Assembly: GCA_959019945.1 (NCBI GenBank)
Contig: CAUEQD010000007.1
Coordinates: 1 to 64,000 of the forward strand
DNA: 64,000 bases
Reading direction: 5' to 3'
Origin: an uncultured Collinsella sp.
GTDB taxonomy: Bacteria; Actinomycetota; Coriobacteriia; Coriobacteriales; Coriobacteriaceae
Below the pieces are notes generated by a model. That model did no database searches and was not told where the DNA came from. It saw only the letters and a program-made list of their open reading frames with translations. The stretch's first letter is position 1. Each line of letters starts with the position of its first letter. The position numbers and the translations under genes were made by a program. This document shows positions 8,157 to 16,426 of the stretch, in pieces.

Positions 8157-9239
8157 CTAGAGCGTGTGGCCGTAGGCGTCGGCGGCCTTGATGGCGGCGG
8201 CGAACTTTTCGTCGGTGAAGGGCTCGGGGTTTCCCTGCTTCCACTCGTTGGTGGCGTGTGCGAACTCGCACAGGGCAGGGATATCGGCCTCGGAAAGCCC
8301 GACCTGCTCAAGCGTCACGGGTAGCCCCATCTGCTTGTTAAAGGCGGCGTAGCGCTCGAGGTTCTCGGTATCGCCCGTATAGGCAAACAGTACCAGCACG
8401 CCCAGGCTCACGACCTCGCCGTGTAGGTAGGAGCCCTCGCGCGGAATGCTGCAGGTGGCGTTGTAGAACGCGTGCGCTACGCTCGAGTTGTAGTAGTAAT
8501 CGTTCTGGTTGGTCAGGTTGGAAACGTAGCCCGTGTTGACTACGATGTCGAGCGCGATCTGTTTGACGGCTTCGGTCGACTGGTTCTGGCGTACGTCCTC
8601 AAGACCCTGGACGCCGTAGGTAAACAGCGGCTCGGAGCAGGTGTGGGCGAGTGCCAGGCCAAGACCGGCGGTGTGCTCCAAATTACCGGCGCTCGTGGCG
8701 TACTCGACCTCGGGCTGCTTGGACAGGGCATCGCCCACGCCAGCCCAGAAGTACTCCGCCGGAGCCTCGGCGATGATCTTGGGATTGATGAAGATGTGCG
8801 CGGGTCGGTTGGGGTACGAATAGCCCTCGAGCGAGCCGTCGTCGTTGTAGACAACGGCAATGGCGGTCGCGGCCGAGCAGTTGGAGCAGATCGTCGGCAC
8901 GGTAAAGACGATCTTCTTGAGCTCGATGGCCGCCGTCTTGACGGTATCGAGCGCCTTGCCGCCGCCACAGGCAATGAGCACGTCGGCTTCCTGGCAGGCG
9001 GGGGAGTTTACGACCTTGGCGATATTGGCCCGCGTGCTGTTGGTGCCATAGACACGCGTCTCTAGAATCTCGACATCGGTACCTTCAAGCGCCGCCTCGA
9101 TGCCCGGCAGCGCTGCAGCCAGTGCCCGCTTGCCACCGATGATCGCGACCTTGGTCGCTCCGTACTCGGCCAGCGCGCCGGGCAGTTCGTCAAAGCAATC
9201 TTCGCCGACGGTATAGTCGCTCATTCCAATTGTGCGCAT
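8157..9239 (-). CDS. gldA: Iron-containing alcohol dehydrogenase, glycerol dehydrogenase type
   Basis: 360 aa, the usual length for GldA, which oxidises glycerol to dihydroxyacetone with NAD+. The Rossmann part has VAIIGGKRAL and the cofactor loop CGGGKALDTVK. The metal ligands are visible as Asp in GVGDALSK, His in SSVAHAFYN and His in SYLHGEVVSLG. AGAAGG lies 6 nt before ATG 9239. It is transcribed alone on the minus strand, divergently from the ileS leader. Related polyol or hydroxyketone substrates are possible, because substrate choice within this family cannot be read from motifs. Confidence 0.88.
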   Translation of the reverse strand: MRTIGMSDYTVGEDCFDELPGALAEYGATKVAIIGGKRALAAALPGIEAALEGTDVEILETRVYGTNSTRANIAKVVNSPACQEADVLIACGGGKALDTVKTAAIELKKIVFTVPTICSNCSAATAIAVVYNDDGSLEGYSYPNRPAHIFINPKIIAEAPAEYFWAGVGDALSKQPEVEYATSAGNLEHTAGLGLALAHTCSEPLFTYGVQGLEDVRQNQSTEAVKQIALDIVVNTGYVSNLTNQNDYYYNSSVAHAFYNATCSIPREGSYLHGEVVSLGVLVLFAYTGDTENLERYAAFNKQMGLPVTLEQVGLSEADIPALCEFAHATNEWKQGNPEPFTDEKFAAAIKAADAYGHTL

Positions 9240-9363
9240 AGGTACCTTCTTTCGTGAGATGGAGTGCTTTCAGGTATTTTGCTCCTAGAGAATGCTCGCG
9301 ACCACGATAAATTTCTAAAATATGAAACCAATGTTGAGGGTTTTTCGCCGGCGCGGAACGTGC

Positions 9364-9675
9364 TAGCATACACCGCATGAGCATTGATGGGGACGAGTAG
9401 TCGGCCGTCCGCATGCTACAGAGAGCGGGGAGCGCTGAGAACCCGTGCATGCGACCGATGAAAATCACCCCGGAGCTGCGGTCCCAACGGATGTGCCGCA
9501 CAGGCACATCTTAGTAGATATCGCCGAGATGGTCGTCGATACAGGCCAGCCGAGTAACGGATGCGAGCGCGCGATTACGCGGGCGAGGGCATCTAAGCTG
9601 GGTGGTTAAGCGAAGAGCTTTTGCGGGCGTACAGCTCGTTTTGTGGCGCTTCGTCCCAGCTTGTAGAGACGGGCG
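9364..9675 (+). promoter_or_regulatory. T-box leader (tRNA-Ile sensing) of ileS
   Basis: The 350-bp leader shows T-box elements in order. Stem I has GACGAGTAGT, an AGAGAG bulge region, the apical GCTGAGA, then GATGAAAATCACC with the isoleucine specifier ATC at 9464-9466 followed by the usual purine. The T-box sequence AAGCTGGGTGGTTAAGCG lies at 9595-9612. A terminator hairpin (GCGCTTCGTCCC against GACGGGCGC, then TTTTTT, about 9647-9672) follows. Uncharged tRNA-Ile should stabilise the antiterminator and allow ileS transcription. A possible -10 box is TAGCAT at 9364-9369. Confidence 0.9.
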
Positions 9676-9725
9676 CTTTTTTGGTGCCCAATGGGCGTGC
9701 GCGCCCACGACATGAAAGGGGTACC

Positions 9726-12527
9726 GTGGCAAACGAGTACAAGCAGACGATGAATCTGCCCAAGACCGGTTTTCCCATGCGTGCCGGTCTTTCTAAGTCC
9801 GAGCCCAAGCGACTCAAGGACTGGCAGGACAACAAGGTCTACGAGCAGGTTCTGAAGAAGAACGAGGGTCACAAGAAGTTCGTGCTGCACGACGGCCCTC
9901 CGTACGCCAACGGTCCGATCCACATCGGCCATGCCATGAACAAGATCTCCAAGGACATGATCAACCGCTACTGGATGATGCTGGGTTATGAGGTTCCCTA
10001 TGTCCCCGGTTGGGACTGCCACGGCCAGCCGATCGAGCACAAGGTCGAGGAGAAGCTCGGCACCGAGAAGTTCAACCAGACCCCCACGGCCAAGATCCGT
10101 GAGCTCTGCAACGAGTTCGCTGTCGAGAACATCGAGCTGCAGAAGGCCGGCTTCCGTCGTCTGGGCGTGCTCGGCGACTGGGACAACCCCTACCTGACGC
10201 TCTATCACCAGCACGATGCCGCCGACATCGAGGTCTTCAAGGCCATGTTCGATAAGGGCATGATCTATCGCGGCCACAAGCCGGTTCACTGGTGCAAGCA
10301 CTGCCACACCGCGCTAGCCGAGGCCGAGATTGAGTACTCCGACGAGACGAGCCCGTCCATTTTCGTGCGCTTCGAGATGACTTCCAAGCCCGCCGGCCTC
10401 GAGAACTTCGACGGCCCGGTTGACTTTATCATCTGGACGACCACGCCGTGGACCATCCCCTCCGACCAGGCCGTTTCCCTCAAGCCCGGCGCCGCCTACG
10501 TTGCCGTTGAGCACGATGGTCGTGCCGAGGTCATGCTCGAGGACCTGGCTCCCAAGTGCTGTGAGGAGTTTGGCTGGGAGTACACCCCGGTTATGGTCGA
10601 CGGCAAGCCCTATGTGGTTCCCGCCGAGACCTTCCACCACATCCACTACAAGCAGCCGATCTTTGACGGTGTCGAGGGTGTGGCGCTGCTGGCCGATTAC
10701 GTCGGTGTCGATGACGGTACCGGTATCGTCCACAACTCGCCCGGCCACGGCGTCGACGACTACTTTGCCTGCCTCAAGGAGGGCATCACCGACATCTGCA
10801 TGCCGGTCGATGACGACGGCAAGTTCTACACCGGTGAGGAGTTTGGCACCGGTGGCCCCTTCAGCGGCATGGATACCGACGAGGCCAACCCGCATATCAT
10901 CGAGTTCCTGCGCGAGCGCGGCACCCTAGTCCTCGAGAAGAAGATCACGCACAGCTATCCGCACTGCTGGCGCTGCAAGCACCCGGTGCTCTTCCGTGCT
11001 ACCGACCAGTGGTTTGTCTCGATGGACAAGACCGGTTTGCGCGAGCAGGCTGGCAAAGAGGTCCGCGAGAACGTCAAGTGGTATCCGGCCCACGCGGCCA
11101 ACCGCATCGGCGCCATGGTCGAGCAGCGTCCCGACTGGTGCATCAGCCGTCAGCGCAACTGGGGCGTGCCTATCCCCAGCTACACTTGCGCCGACTGCGG
11201 CGAGAAGGTCATGAACGACGCCACGCTCGACGCCGTCATCAAGCTCTTCCACGAGAAGGGCTCCGACGCCTGGTTCACCGACGCTCCCGAGAGTTACCTG
11301 GGCGAGGCGTGCGTCTGCCCCAAGTGCGGTGGCCATCACCTCAAGGCCGATAAGGACATCCTCGACGTGTGGTGGGATTCCGGCGTCTCCTGGAAGGCCG
11401 TCTGCGAGTACCGTCCCGAGCTGGAGTATCCGGCGGACGTGTATCTCGAGGGTTCCGACCAGCACCGCGGCTGGTTCCAGAGCTCGTTGCTCACCTCGGT
11501 GGGCGCCAACGGCCACGCTCCGTACAAGGCGGTCGTCTCGCAGGGCTTCACCCTCGACGGCCAGGGCCGCAAGATGTCCAAGTCGCTCGGTAACGTCATC
11601 GACCCCAACAAGGTCTGCGACGAGATGGGCGCCGACATCATCCGCCTGTGGGTCGCCTCGGTCGACACCAGCTCCGACGTGTCTATCGACCACGAGATCC
11701 TCGCTCGTACGTCCGATGCCTACCGTCGTTTCCGCAACACGCTGCGCTTCCTGCTCTCCGAGCTCGAGGGCCAGTTTGAGCCCGAGACTGACGGCGTCGC
11801 CTTTGCCGACCTGCTGCCGCTCGATAAGCTCATGGTTGCCCGCCTGACCCAGGTCCAGGCCGAGGTCGACGACGCTTACGCCAGCTACGAGTTCCCGCGC
11901 GCTTACCGTGCGCTTTACGACTTCGTGGTTACCGAGCTCTCCAACGTGTACCTCGACGCCCTGAAGGACCGTCTGTACTGCGAGAAGCCCGGCTCGCTCG
12001 AGCGCCGCAGCGCCCAGACCGTGCTCGCCGAGCTCTTCTCGATGCTCATGCGCGACCTGCAGCCGATCCTGTCCTATACCGTCGACGAGGCCATGGCATA
12101 TGCGCCCGCCGGCTGCGTCGATCACCAGAAGTACGCCGCGCTGCTCGATTGGTACAAGTCGCCCATCACGGTCGACGAGGCCAATGAGTTTGAGGGCGTG
12201 CTCGAGGCTTCGCTCGAGCTCCGTAGCGCCGTGACCAAGGCCCTTGAGGATGCCCGTTCTGCCGGCACCTTCACTAAGAGCCAGCAGGTCCGCGTCAAGG
12301 CGGTCGTTCCCGCCGAGATGTACGCGCTGCTGACCGGTGATAAGGCCGTCGACCTGGCCGAGTTCTACATCGTCTCCGATGTTGAGCTGACCCAGGGCGA
12401 GGAACTCTCCGTTGCCATTGAAGCTGCCGAGGGCGAGTGCTGCGACCGTTGCTGGAACTACCGCACCACCGTTGGCGAGTACAACGGCCACGCTCATATC
12501 TGCAAGCGCTGCGCTGACGCTTTGTAG
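9726..12527 (+). CDS. ileS: Isoleucyl-tRNA synthetase
   Basis: Charges tRNA-Ile. 933 aa, class I synthetase: HIGH motif in GPIHIGHAMNK, KMSKS loop in GRKMSKSLGNVID, and the CP1 editing domain containing WTTTPWTIPS. A C-terminal zinc finger is formed by two CxxC pairs (CDRC and CKRC). The bacterial short form with C-terminal zinc site is typical. The GTG start at 9726 has AAGGGG 4-5 nt upstream, and the codons before it in frame are part of the T-box terminator region. Expression is controlled by the upstream T-box. Confidence 0.97.
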   Translation: MANEYKQTMNLPKTGFPMRAGLSKSEPKRLKDWQDNKVYEQVLKKNEGHKKFVLHDGPPYANGPIHIGHAMNKISKDMINRYWMMLGYEVPYVPGWDCHGQPIEHKVEEKLGTEKFNQTPTAKIRELCNEFAVENIELQKAGFRRLGVLGDWDNPYLTLYHQHDAADIEVFKAMFDKGMIYRGHKPVHWCKHCHTALAEAEIEYSDETSPSIFVRFEMTSKPAGLENFDGPVDFIIWTTTPWTIPSDQAVSLKPGAAYVAVEHDGRAEVMLEDLAPKCCEEFGWEYTPVMVDGKPYVVPAETFHHIHYKQPIFDGVEGVALLADYVGVDDGTGIVHNSPGHGVDDYFACLKEGITDICMPVDDDGKFYTGEEFGTGGPFSGMDTDEANPHIIEFLRERGTLVLEKKITHSYPHCWRCKHPVLFRATDQWFVSMDKTGLREQAGKEVRENVKWYPAHAANRIGAMVEQRPDWCISRQRNWGVPIPSYTCADCGEKVMNDATLDAVIKLFHEKGSDAWFTDAPESYLGEACVCPKCGGHHLKADKDILDVWWDSGVSWKAVCEYRPELEYPADVYLEGSDQHRGWFQSSLLTSVGANGHAPYKAVVSQGFTLDGQGRKMSKSLGNVIDPNKVCDEMGADIIRLWVASVDTSSDVSIDHEILARTSDAYRRFRNTLRFLLSELEGQFEPETDGVAFADLLPLDKLMVARLTQVQAEVDDAYASYEFPRAYRALYDFVVTELSNVYLDALKDRLYCEKPGSLERRSAQTVLAELFSMLMRDLQPILSYTVDEAMAYAPAGCVDHQKYAALLDWYKSPITVDEANEFEGVLEASLELRSAVTKALEDARSAGTFTKSQQVRVKAVVPAEMYALLTGDKAVDLAEFYIVSDVELTQGEELSVAIEAAEGECCDRCWNYRTTVGEYNGHAHICKRCADAL

Positions 12528-12559
12528 GTTACGGCGTTCGTAGAACGCCGTAACCTACC
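12524..12559 (+). other. Perfect 16-bp hairpin containing the ileS stop codon
   Basis: GTAGGTTACGGCGTTC (12524-12539) pairs perfectly with 12544-12559 around the tetraloop GTAG. The ileS stop codon TAG is inside the left arm. No T-run follows, so it may be an RNA-stabilising 3' structure or a rho-independent-like stem without a U tract. Confidence 0.85.
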
Positions 12560-12574
12560 GACGCTGCAAACGCC

Positions 12575-12665
12575 CCTAAGCGGCAATCTGACGTTCAATC
12601 GTCGGTCGCGTACCAAAGTACGCTTCCCTCCTCTTTCACGTCACCTTGCTCGCTTAGGGACGTTT
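12575..12665. ncRNA. Structured intergenic element, possible small RNA or repeat
   Basis: The outer arms AACGCCCCTAAGCG and CGCTTAGGGACGTT pair with one G/U-type mismatch. Inside, GACGT pairs with ACGTC, and GCGTACCAAAGTACGC forms a perfect hairpin at the core. On + the right outer arm is followed by TTTT; on the minus strand the core is preceded by GAGGAGGGAAG. The nested, nearly fully paired fold over ~90 bp resembles a structured RNA or a mobile palindromic repeat rather than a terminator. No family could be confirmed here. Confidence 0.5.
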
Positions 12666-12717
12666 TCGCTGTTGGTGACGATAACGCGGCGTTTCCATTG
12701 CTGGAGCTAGAGGCTTT

Positions 12718-12788
12718 CTTTCGACTTGCGTTTTTAGTCGAAAGCTATTAAGCGACATTCCGTTATTCGGAATGTCGCTTTCGTTTTT
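12718..12788 (+). terminator. Two tandem hairpins, the second a strong terminator
   Basis: A first stem, TTTCGACT/AGTCGAAA, is followed by AAGCGACATTCCG (12750-12762) paired perfectly with CGGAATGTCGCTT (12768-12780) and TCGTTTTT. This closes the ileS transcription unit before lspA. The remaining ~110 bp to lspA hold no gene that I can see. Confidence 0.85.
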
Positions 12789-12900
12789 AGCTGGTTATTT
12801 CGCTTGCGTTGGTGGATATGTCGTGCGTTCTGCGTATGGCAATATAAGATAGTTCTTTGTATTAAACGTAATTCGATGATCTTGAGGGTAGGGGATTTCT

Positions 12901-13500
12901 TTGGGTCGTACTGGGGATATGACGCCGTCTTTGCGTTGGCGGTTGGGTGTTGCTGGTGGGGTGGCGCTCGTTGTGCTGCTTGTTGACCAGTTGACCAAGC
13001 TTGCGGTTCGTGCCGTGGGCGATGCACTGCATGTGACCGTCATCCCCGGCGTGATCGACTTCCTGTTTGTCCGCAATATCGGCGCTGCCTTTAGCATGGG
13101 CGAGGGGCATGGCATCGCGTTTGCCGTGCTGGCGCTGGCGGTCATTGTCGCTATTGCCGTGTACCTCATTCGTGCACCCCAGCTCGCCCATCTTGAGGTT
13201 GTGGGCATGGCGATGGTTGCGGGCGGTGCTATCGGCAACGCTATCGATCGTTTGGCCTTTGGCTTCGTGACCGATTTTATTGCCACCACCTTCATTGACT
13301 TCCCTGTCTTCAATGTGGCCGATTTCGGCATTACCTTGGGCGTCGTGCTCGCCCTCTTTGGCTACATGTTCTTGAGCCCCGCTGCCCGTGAGGTCGATGC
13401 GACCGCTGAGCTCAACGCCCGTGACGAGGCCCGCGCTAAGCGCAAAGCCCAGCAGCGTGGGGAGCGTGCCCGCAAGATTCGCGAAAGGAATGAACGCTAA
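12901..13500 (+). CDS. lspA: Lipoprotein signal peptidase (signal peptidase II)
   Basis: Aspartyl protease of the inner membrane that cleaves the signal peptide before the lipidated cysteine of prolipoproteins. 199 aa with four hydrophobic segments. The conserved motifs are VDQLTK, FVRNIGAAFS, GAIGNAIDRL and FNVADFGI, the last two carrying the catalytic aspartates. The C-terminus has an added Lys/Arg/Glu-rich tail of about 40 residues. A TTG start at 12901 is preferred because AGGGTAGGGG lies 6 nt upstream; an in-frame ATG occurs at 12919. The stop overlaps the start of the next gene by one base. The substrates include the lipoproteins encoded near 52 kb. Confidence 0.92.
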   Translation: MGRTGDMTPSLRWRLGVAGGVALVVLLVDQLTKLAVRAVGDALHVTVIPGVIDFLFVRNIGAAFSMGEGHGIAFAVLALAVIVAIAVYLIRAPQLAHLEVVGMAMVAGGAIGNAIDRLAFGFVTDFIATTFIDFPVFNVADFGITLGVVLALFGYMFLSPAAREVDATAELNARDEARAKRKAQQRGERARKIRERNER

Positions 13501-14513
13501 TGGCCGACATCCATATCCTTGTTGCGGATGATGCCGCTGGTCAGCGTCTTGACGCCTACCTGGGCGCCAATGACGGCTGCCCCACGCGTTCTGCCTGCGC
13601 GCATCTGATTGAGGGCGGTGCCGTTTGTGTCAATGGCGAGACCTGCCTGTCTAAAAAGTACGCCGTGCGAGCCGGCGACCGTATTTCGGTCGATTTGCCC
13701 GAGCCGCACGATCCCACCGATGTGATTCCCGAGGCCATCCCGCTCGACATTCGCTATGAGGACGACTATCTCATTGTGCTCTCCAAGCAGCGCGGGCTGG
13801 TGTGCCATCCCGCCCACGGCCACGAGAGCGGCACGCTTGCGAACGCCTTGGTCTACCACTGCGGTATCGATCATCTTGGTACCGTGCAGGGTGAGGACCG
13901 CCCCGGCATCGTGCATCGCCTGGATCGCGATACCTCGGGCCTCATGCTTGCGGCAAAGGACGACGACACGCAACGCGCGCTTCAAAATCTCATTCGCACG
14001 CGTACGCTCGACCGCCGCTATATCACGCTTGTCCACGGGCACATCGCCATGGACGAGGGCACCATCAATACCGGTATTGCCCGATCGACGCGCGACCGTG
14101 TCAAGATGGCGGTTTCTGACGATCCTTTCGCCCGCCAGGCCATTACGACCTTTAAGGTCCTCGAGCGCTTCGATTCCATGCGTTTTGACGACGGCTATAC
14201 GCTCGTTGAGTGCCATCTGTTTACCGGTCGCACGCACCAGATTCGCGTGCATATGCGTCATATCAACCACGCCTGCGTGGGCGATCCACTCTACGGCAAG
14301 TGCGATGCGCGCGCCGACCAGGGCCTGACCAGGCAGTTCCTTCATTCCTGGCGCGTGGCGTTCGACCATCCCGTGACGGGGGAGCGCATTGAGTGCCGCG
14401 ACGAGTTGCCGTGGGATCTCGCTGCGGTTCTCGACGATCTGGCTCCGCGCTCGCTCGGTCGCACGGCCGTTGGAGATGAAATCGTTCCGCAGCTCGGTCT
14501 TCTCGAAGCCTAG
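13500..14513 (+). CDS. RluA-family 23S rRNA/tRNA pseudouridine synthase
   Basis: 337 aa. The N-terminal ~85 residues form an S4 RNA-binding domain (AGQRLDAYLGA...CVNGE). The catalytic domain has the family motif HRLDRDTSG with the essential aspartate, and the later motifs RYITLVHG and GRTHQIRVHMRHINHACVGDPLYG. It isomerises uridine in structured RNA; RluD-type 23S rRNA targets are likely by length and S4 domain, but this is not proven. It begins with the last base of the lspA stop codon, so the two are translationally coupled, an lspA-rluA pairing common in Gram-positive bacteria. Confidence 0.92.
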   Translation: MADIHILVADDAAGQRLDAYLGANDGCPTRSACAHLIEGGAVCVNGETCLSKKYAVRAGDRISVDLPEPHDPTDVIPEAIPLDIRYEDDYLIVLSKQRGLVCHPAHGHESGTLANALVYHCGIDHLGTVQGEDRPGIVHRLDRDTSGLMLAAKDDDTQRALQNLIRTRTLDRRYITLVHGHIAMDEGTINTGIARSTRDRVKMAVSDDPFARQAITTFKVLERFDSMRFDDGYTLVECHLFTGRTHQIRVHMRHINHACVGDPLYGKCDARADQGLTRQFLHSWRVAFDHPVTGERIECRDELPWDLAAVLDDLAPRSLGRTAVGDEIVPQLGLLEA

Positions 14514-14531
14514 CCAGTATTAGGTGGTTTC

Positions 14532-14565
14532 TTGAACTCGGTAAGCCTGCGGTAAGATATACGAT
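14532..14565 (+). promoter_or_regulatory. Probable promoter of the glycosyltransferase gene
   Basis: TTGAAC (14532-14537) is followed 15-17 bp later by TAAGATAT/TACGAT (14553-14565). The assignment is tentative because several -10 registers are possible. Confidence 0.35.
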
Positions 14566-14595
14566 TGTTTACGTTACGCGTTGCTGGGAGCCTGC

Positions 14596-15891
14596 ATGCT
14601 CGCCTTTTTACAAACCAACACACCCATCGTGATCTTCAACCAGATTGTCGTCACGCTGCTCACGGTCTGCTTTCTGTACCAGGTGGTCTTCTTTGTCATT
14701 GGCGCTCTTCGTGGCGAGGTCGCGCCTCCCAAGGCCAAAAAACTCCATCGCTATGCCTTTTTTATTGCGGCGCATAATGAGGAGGCCGTGATCGCCAACC
14801 TCGTTCGCTCCATCAAGGACCAGGATTATCCGTCCGAGCTCATCGAGGTTTTCGTGGTCGCCGATGCCTGCACCGACAACACGGCGCAGCTCGCGCGCGA
14901 GGCCGGTGCCATTGTTTACGAGCGCAATGACCTGGCCCGCAAGGGCAAGAGCTGGGTCATGGACTTTGGCTTCGACCGCATTCTCAACGAGTATCCCGAC
15001 ACGTTTGAGGGCTACTTTATCTTCGATGCCGATAACGTTATCTCCCGCGATTACGTTTCCAAGATGAATGATGCCTTTGACCAGGGCTTCCATGTGGTCA
15101 CGAGCTATCGCAATTCCAAGAACTTCGGCAGCTCGTGGATCTCGGCAGCTAATGCCACGTGGTATCTACGCGAGGCGCGCTTCCTCAACAACGCGCGTAA
15201 TATCTGCAAGACGTCCTGCGCTGTTTCGGGTTCGGGTTACCTTATCTCGTCAAGCGTTATCGAGGGCATGCACGGTTGGCAGTTCCACACGCTGACCGAG
15301 GACATTCAGTTCACTACGTTCTGCGCTATTCACGGCATTCGCATTGGCTATGCGCCGGCGGAGTTCTTTGACGAGCAACCCGTGACGTTCAAGGCATCCT
15401 GGAAGCAGCGTATGCGCTGGACCAAGGGCTTTTACCAGGTGTTCTTTACTTACGGTAAGCACCTGGTCAAGTCGATCTTCCGCTACCATCGCTTTGCCGC
15501 CTACGACATGTTCATGACGATCGCCCCGGGTATGCTGCTGTCGCTCATCTCGATGCTCGCCAATGCGACGTTCCTGATCGTGGGTGGACTCTCGCACGGC
15601 TTTTTGGCTACCGAAGTCGAGATGCAGGCCTGTGCCGCTTCGCTCATTATGACCTTCGCCATGATGTATCTGACTTTCTTTATCCTGGCGCTGCTCACGA
15701 CTATCTTTGAGTACAAGCACATTCACTGCGCGCAAAAGTGGCGTCTGGTGACTAACCTGTTTACCTTCCCGATCTTTATGTTCAGCTATATCCCCATCAC
15801 GGTGGCCGCGCTGTTCCTGAAGGTCGACTGGGTCCCGACGCAGCACGCCGTCAGCGTTACCCTTGACGAGGTCATGCAAGGCGCCAAATAA
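14596..15891 (+). CDS. Processive family 2 glycosyltransferase, membrane-bound
   Basis: 431 aa. An N-terminal membrane segment is followed by a GT-A catalytic domain with the DxD-like FIFDADN, the acidic TEDIQ and the QRMRW motif that marks processive beta-glycan synthases (cellulose, hyaluronan and NodC type). Three or four C-terminal membrane helices come after residue ~300. Such enzymes polymerise and often export a polysaccharide; the sugar cannot be inferred. ATG 14596 has GGGAG 6 nt upstream; TTG 14581 is in frame but lacks a good site. The gene is flanked by its own promoter and a terminator, so it stands outside the lspA operon. Confidence 0.88.
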   Translation: MLAFLQTNTPIVIFNQIVVTLLTVCFLYQVVFFVIGALRGEVAPPKAKKLHRYAFFIAAHNEEAVIANLVRSIKDQDYPSELIEVFVVADACTDNTAQLAREAGAIVYERNDLARKGKSWVMDFGFDRILNEYPDTFEGYFIFDADNVISRDYVSKMNDAFDQGFHVVTSYRNSKNFGSSWISAANATWYLREARFLNNARNICKTSCAVSGSGYLISSSVIEGMHGWQFHTLTEDIQFTTFCAIHGIRIGYAPAEFFDEQPVTFKASWKQRMRWTKGFYQVFFTYGKHLVKSIFRYHRFAAYDMFMTIAPGMLLSLISMLANATFLIVGGLSHGFLATEVEMQACAASLIMTFAMMYLTFFILALLTTIFEYKHIHCAQKWRLVTNLFTFPIFMFSYIPITVAALFLKVDWVPTQHAVSVTLDEVMQGAK

Positions 15892-15900
15892 CCACCACCA

Positions 15901-15946
15901 AAACCACCGCAAAGGGGACAGGCACCTTTGTGGTGGTTTTTGCTTT
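15901..15946 (+). terminator. Terminator after the glycosyltransferase gene
   Basis: AAACCACCGCAAAG (15901-15914) pairs with CTTTGTGGTGGTTT and is followed by TTTGCTTTT. The stem closely resembles the one at 8108-8149. Confidence 0.8.
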
Positions 15947-15972
15947 TGAGCAGCTGCTCAAGGAGGTTTTCG

Positions 15973-16395
15973 ATGATCTATATCCCGTTTTGGATTTGCA
16001 TCTTTGCCGGCGCGTGGATTGATGCCCGTGAGCGGCGGTTTCCCAATGAGCTTGCCGGCGCATGTGCCGTGGCGGCGTTAGCAGGCGTTTGGCTCGACAG
16101 GGGCGTTAACACTGCACTTGATCATGCCGGTCTTGCGGTCATCGTCTACCTTGCCCTTGTGCTTACTGAGTCGCTCTGGCGGCGCCTTCGTCAAGCCCCG
16201 GGGATTGGCATGGGGGACGCCAAAGCACTCTTCGCGCTTTGCACGCTCGACCCTATGGGTGGCATCGTGGCATTTGCCGTCGCACTCCTGGCCCTGGCCC
16301 TCTCCTGCCTCTTCACAAAATCGCGCTCCCTGCCATTGCTCCCGTTTTTAGTGCCGATTTTTGCCATAATCGAGGTCGTGGGCTGCACTCTGTAA
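15973..16395 (+). CDS. A24-type prepilin peptidase-like membrane protein
   Basis: 140 aa, strongly hydrophobic with four or more membrane segments. It shows both aspartate motifs of A24 aspartic peptidases: WIDARERRFPNE near the N-terminus and GIGMGDAK in the middle. It matches the catalytic half of PilD-type peptidases without the N-terminal methylase domain, like archaeal or Tad-type processing enzymes. AAGGAGG lies 6 nt before ATG 15973. No pilin or Tad genes are visible in this window, so its substrate must be encoded elsewhere. Confidence 0.85.
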   Translation: MIYIPFWICIFAGAWIDARERRFPNELAGACAVAALAGVWLDRGVNTALDHAGLAVIVYLALVLTESLWRRLRQAPGIGMGDAKALFALCTLDPMGGIVAFAVALLALALSCLFTKSRSLPLLPFLVPIFAIIEVVGCTL

Positions 16396-16426
16396 CCGAT
16401 TGCGCATCGTTCTTAAGGAGCATGCC

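Noticed and set aside
10926..12497. 523-codon minus-strand open frame opposite ileS
   Set aside because: Same shadow effect; no ribosome binding site and no family motifs.
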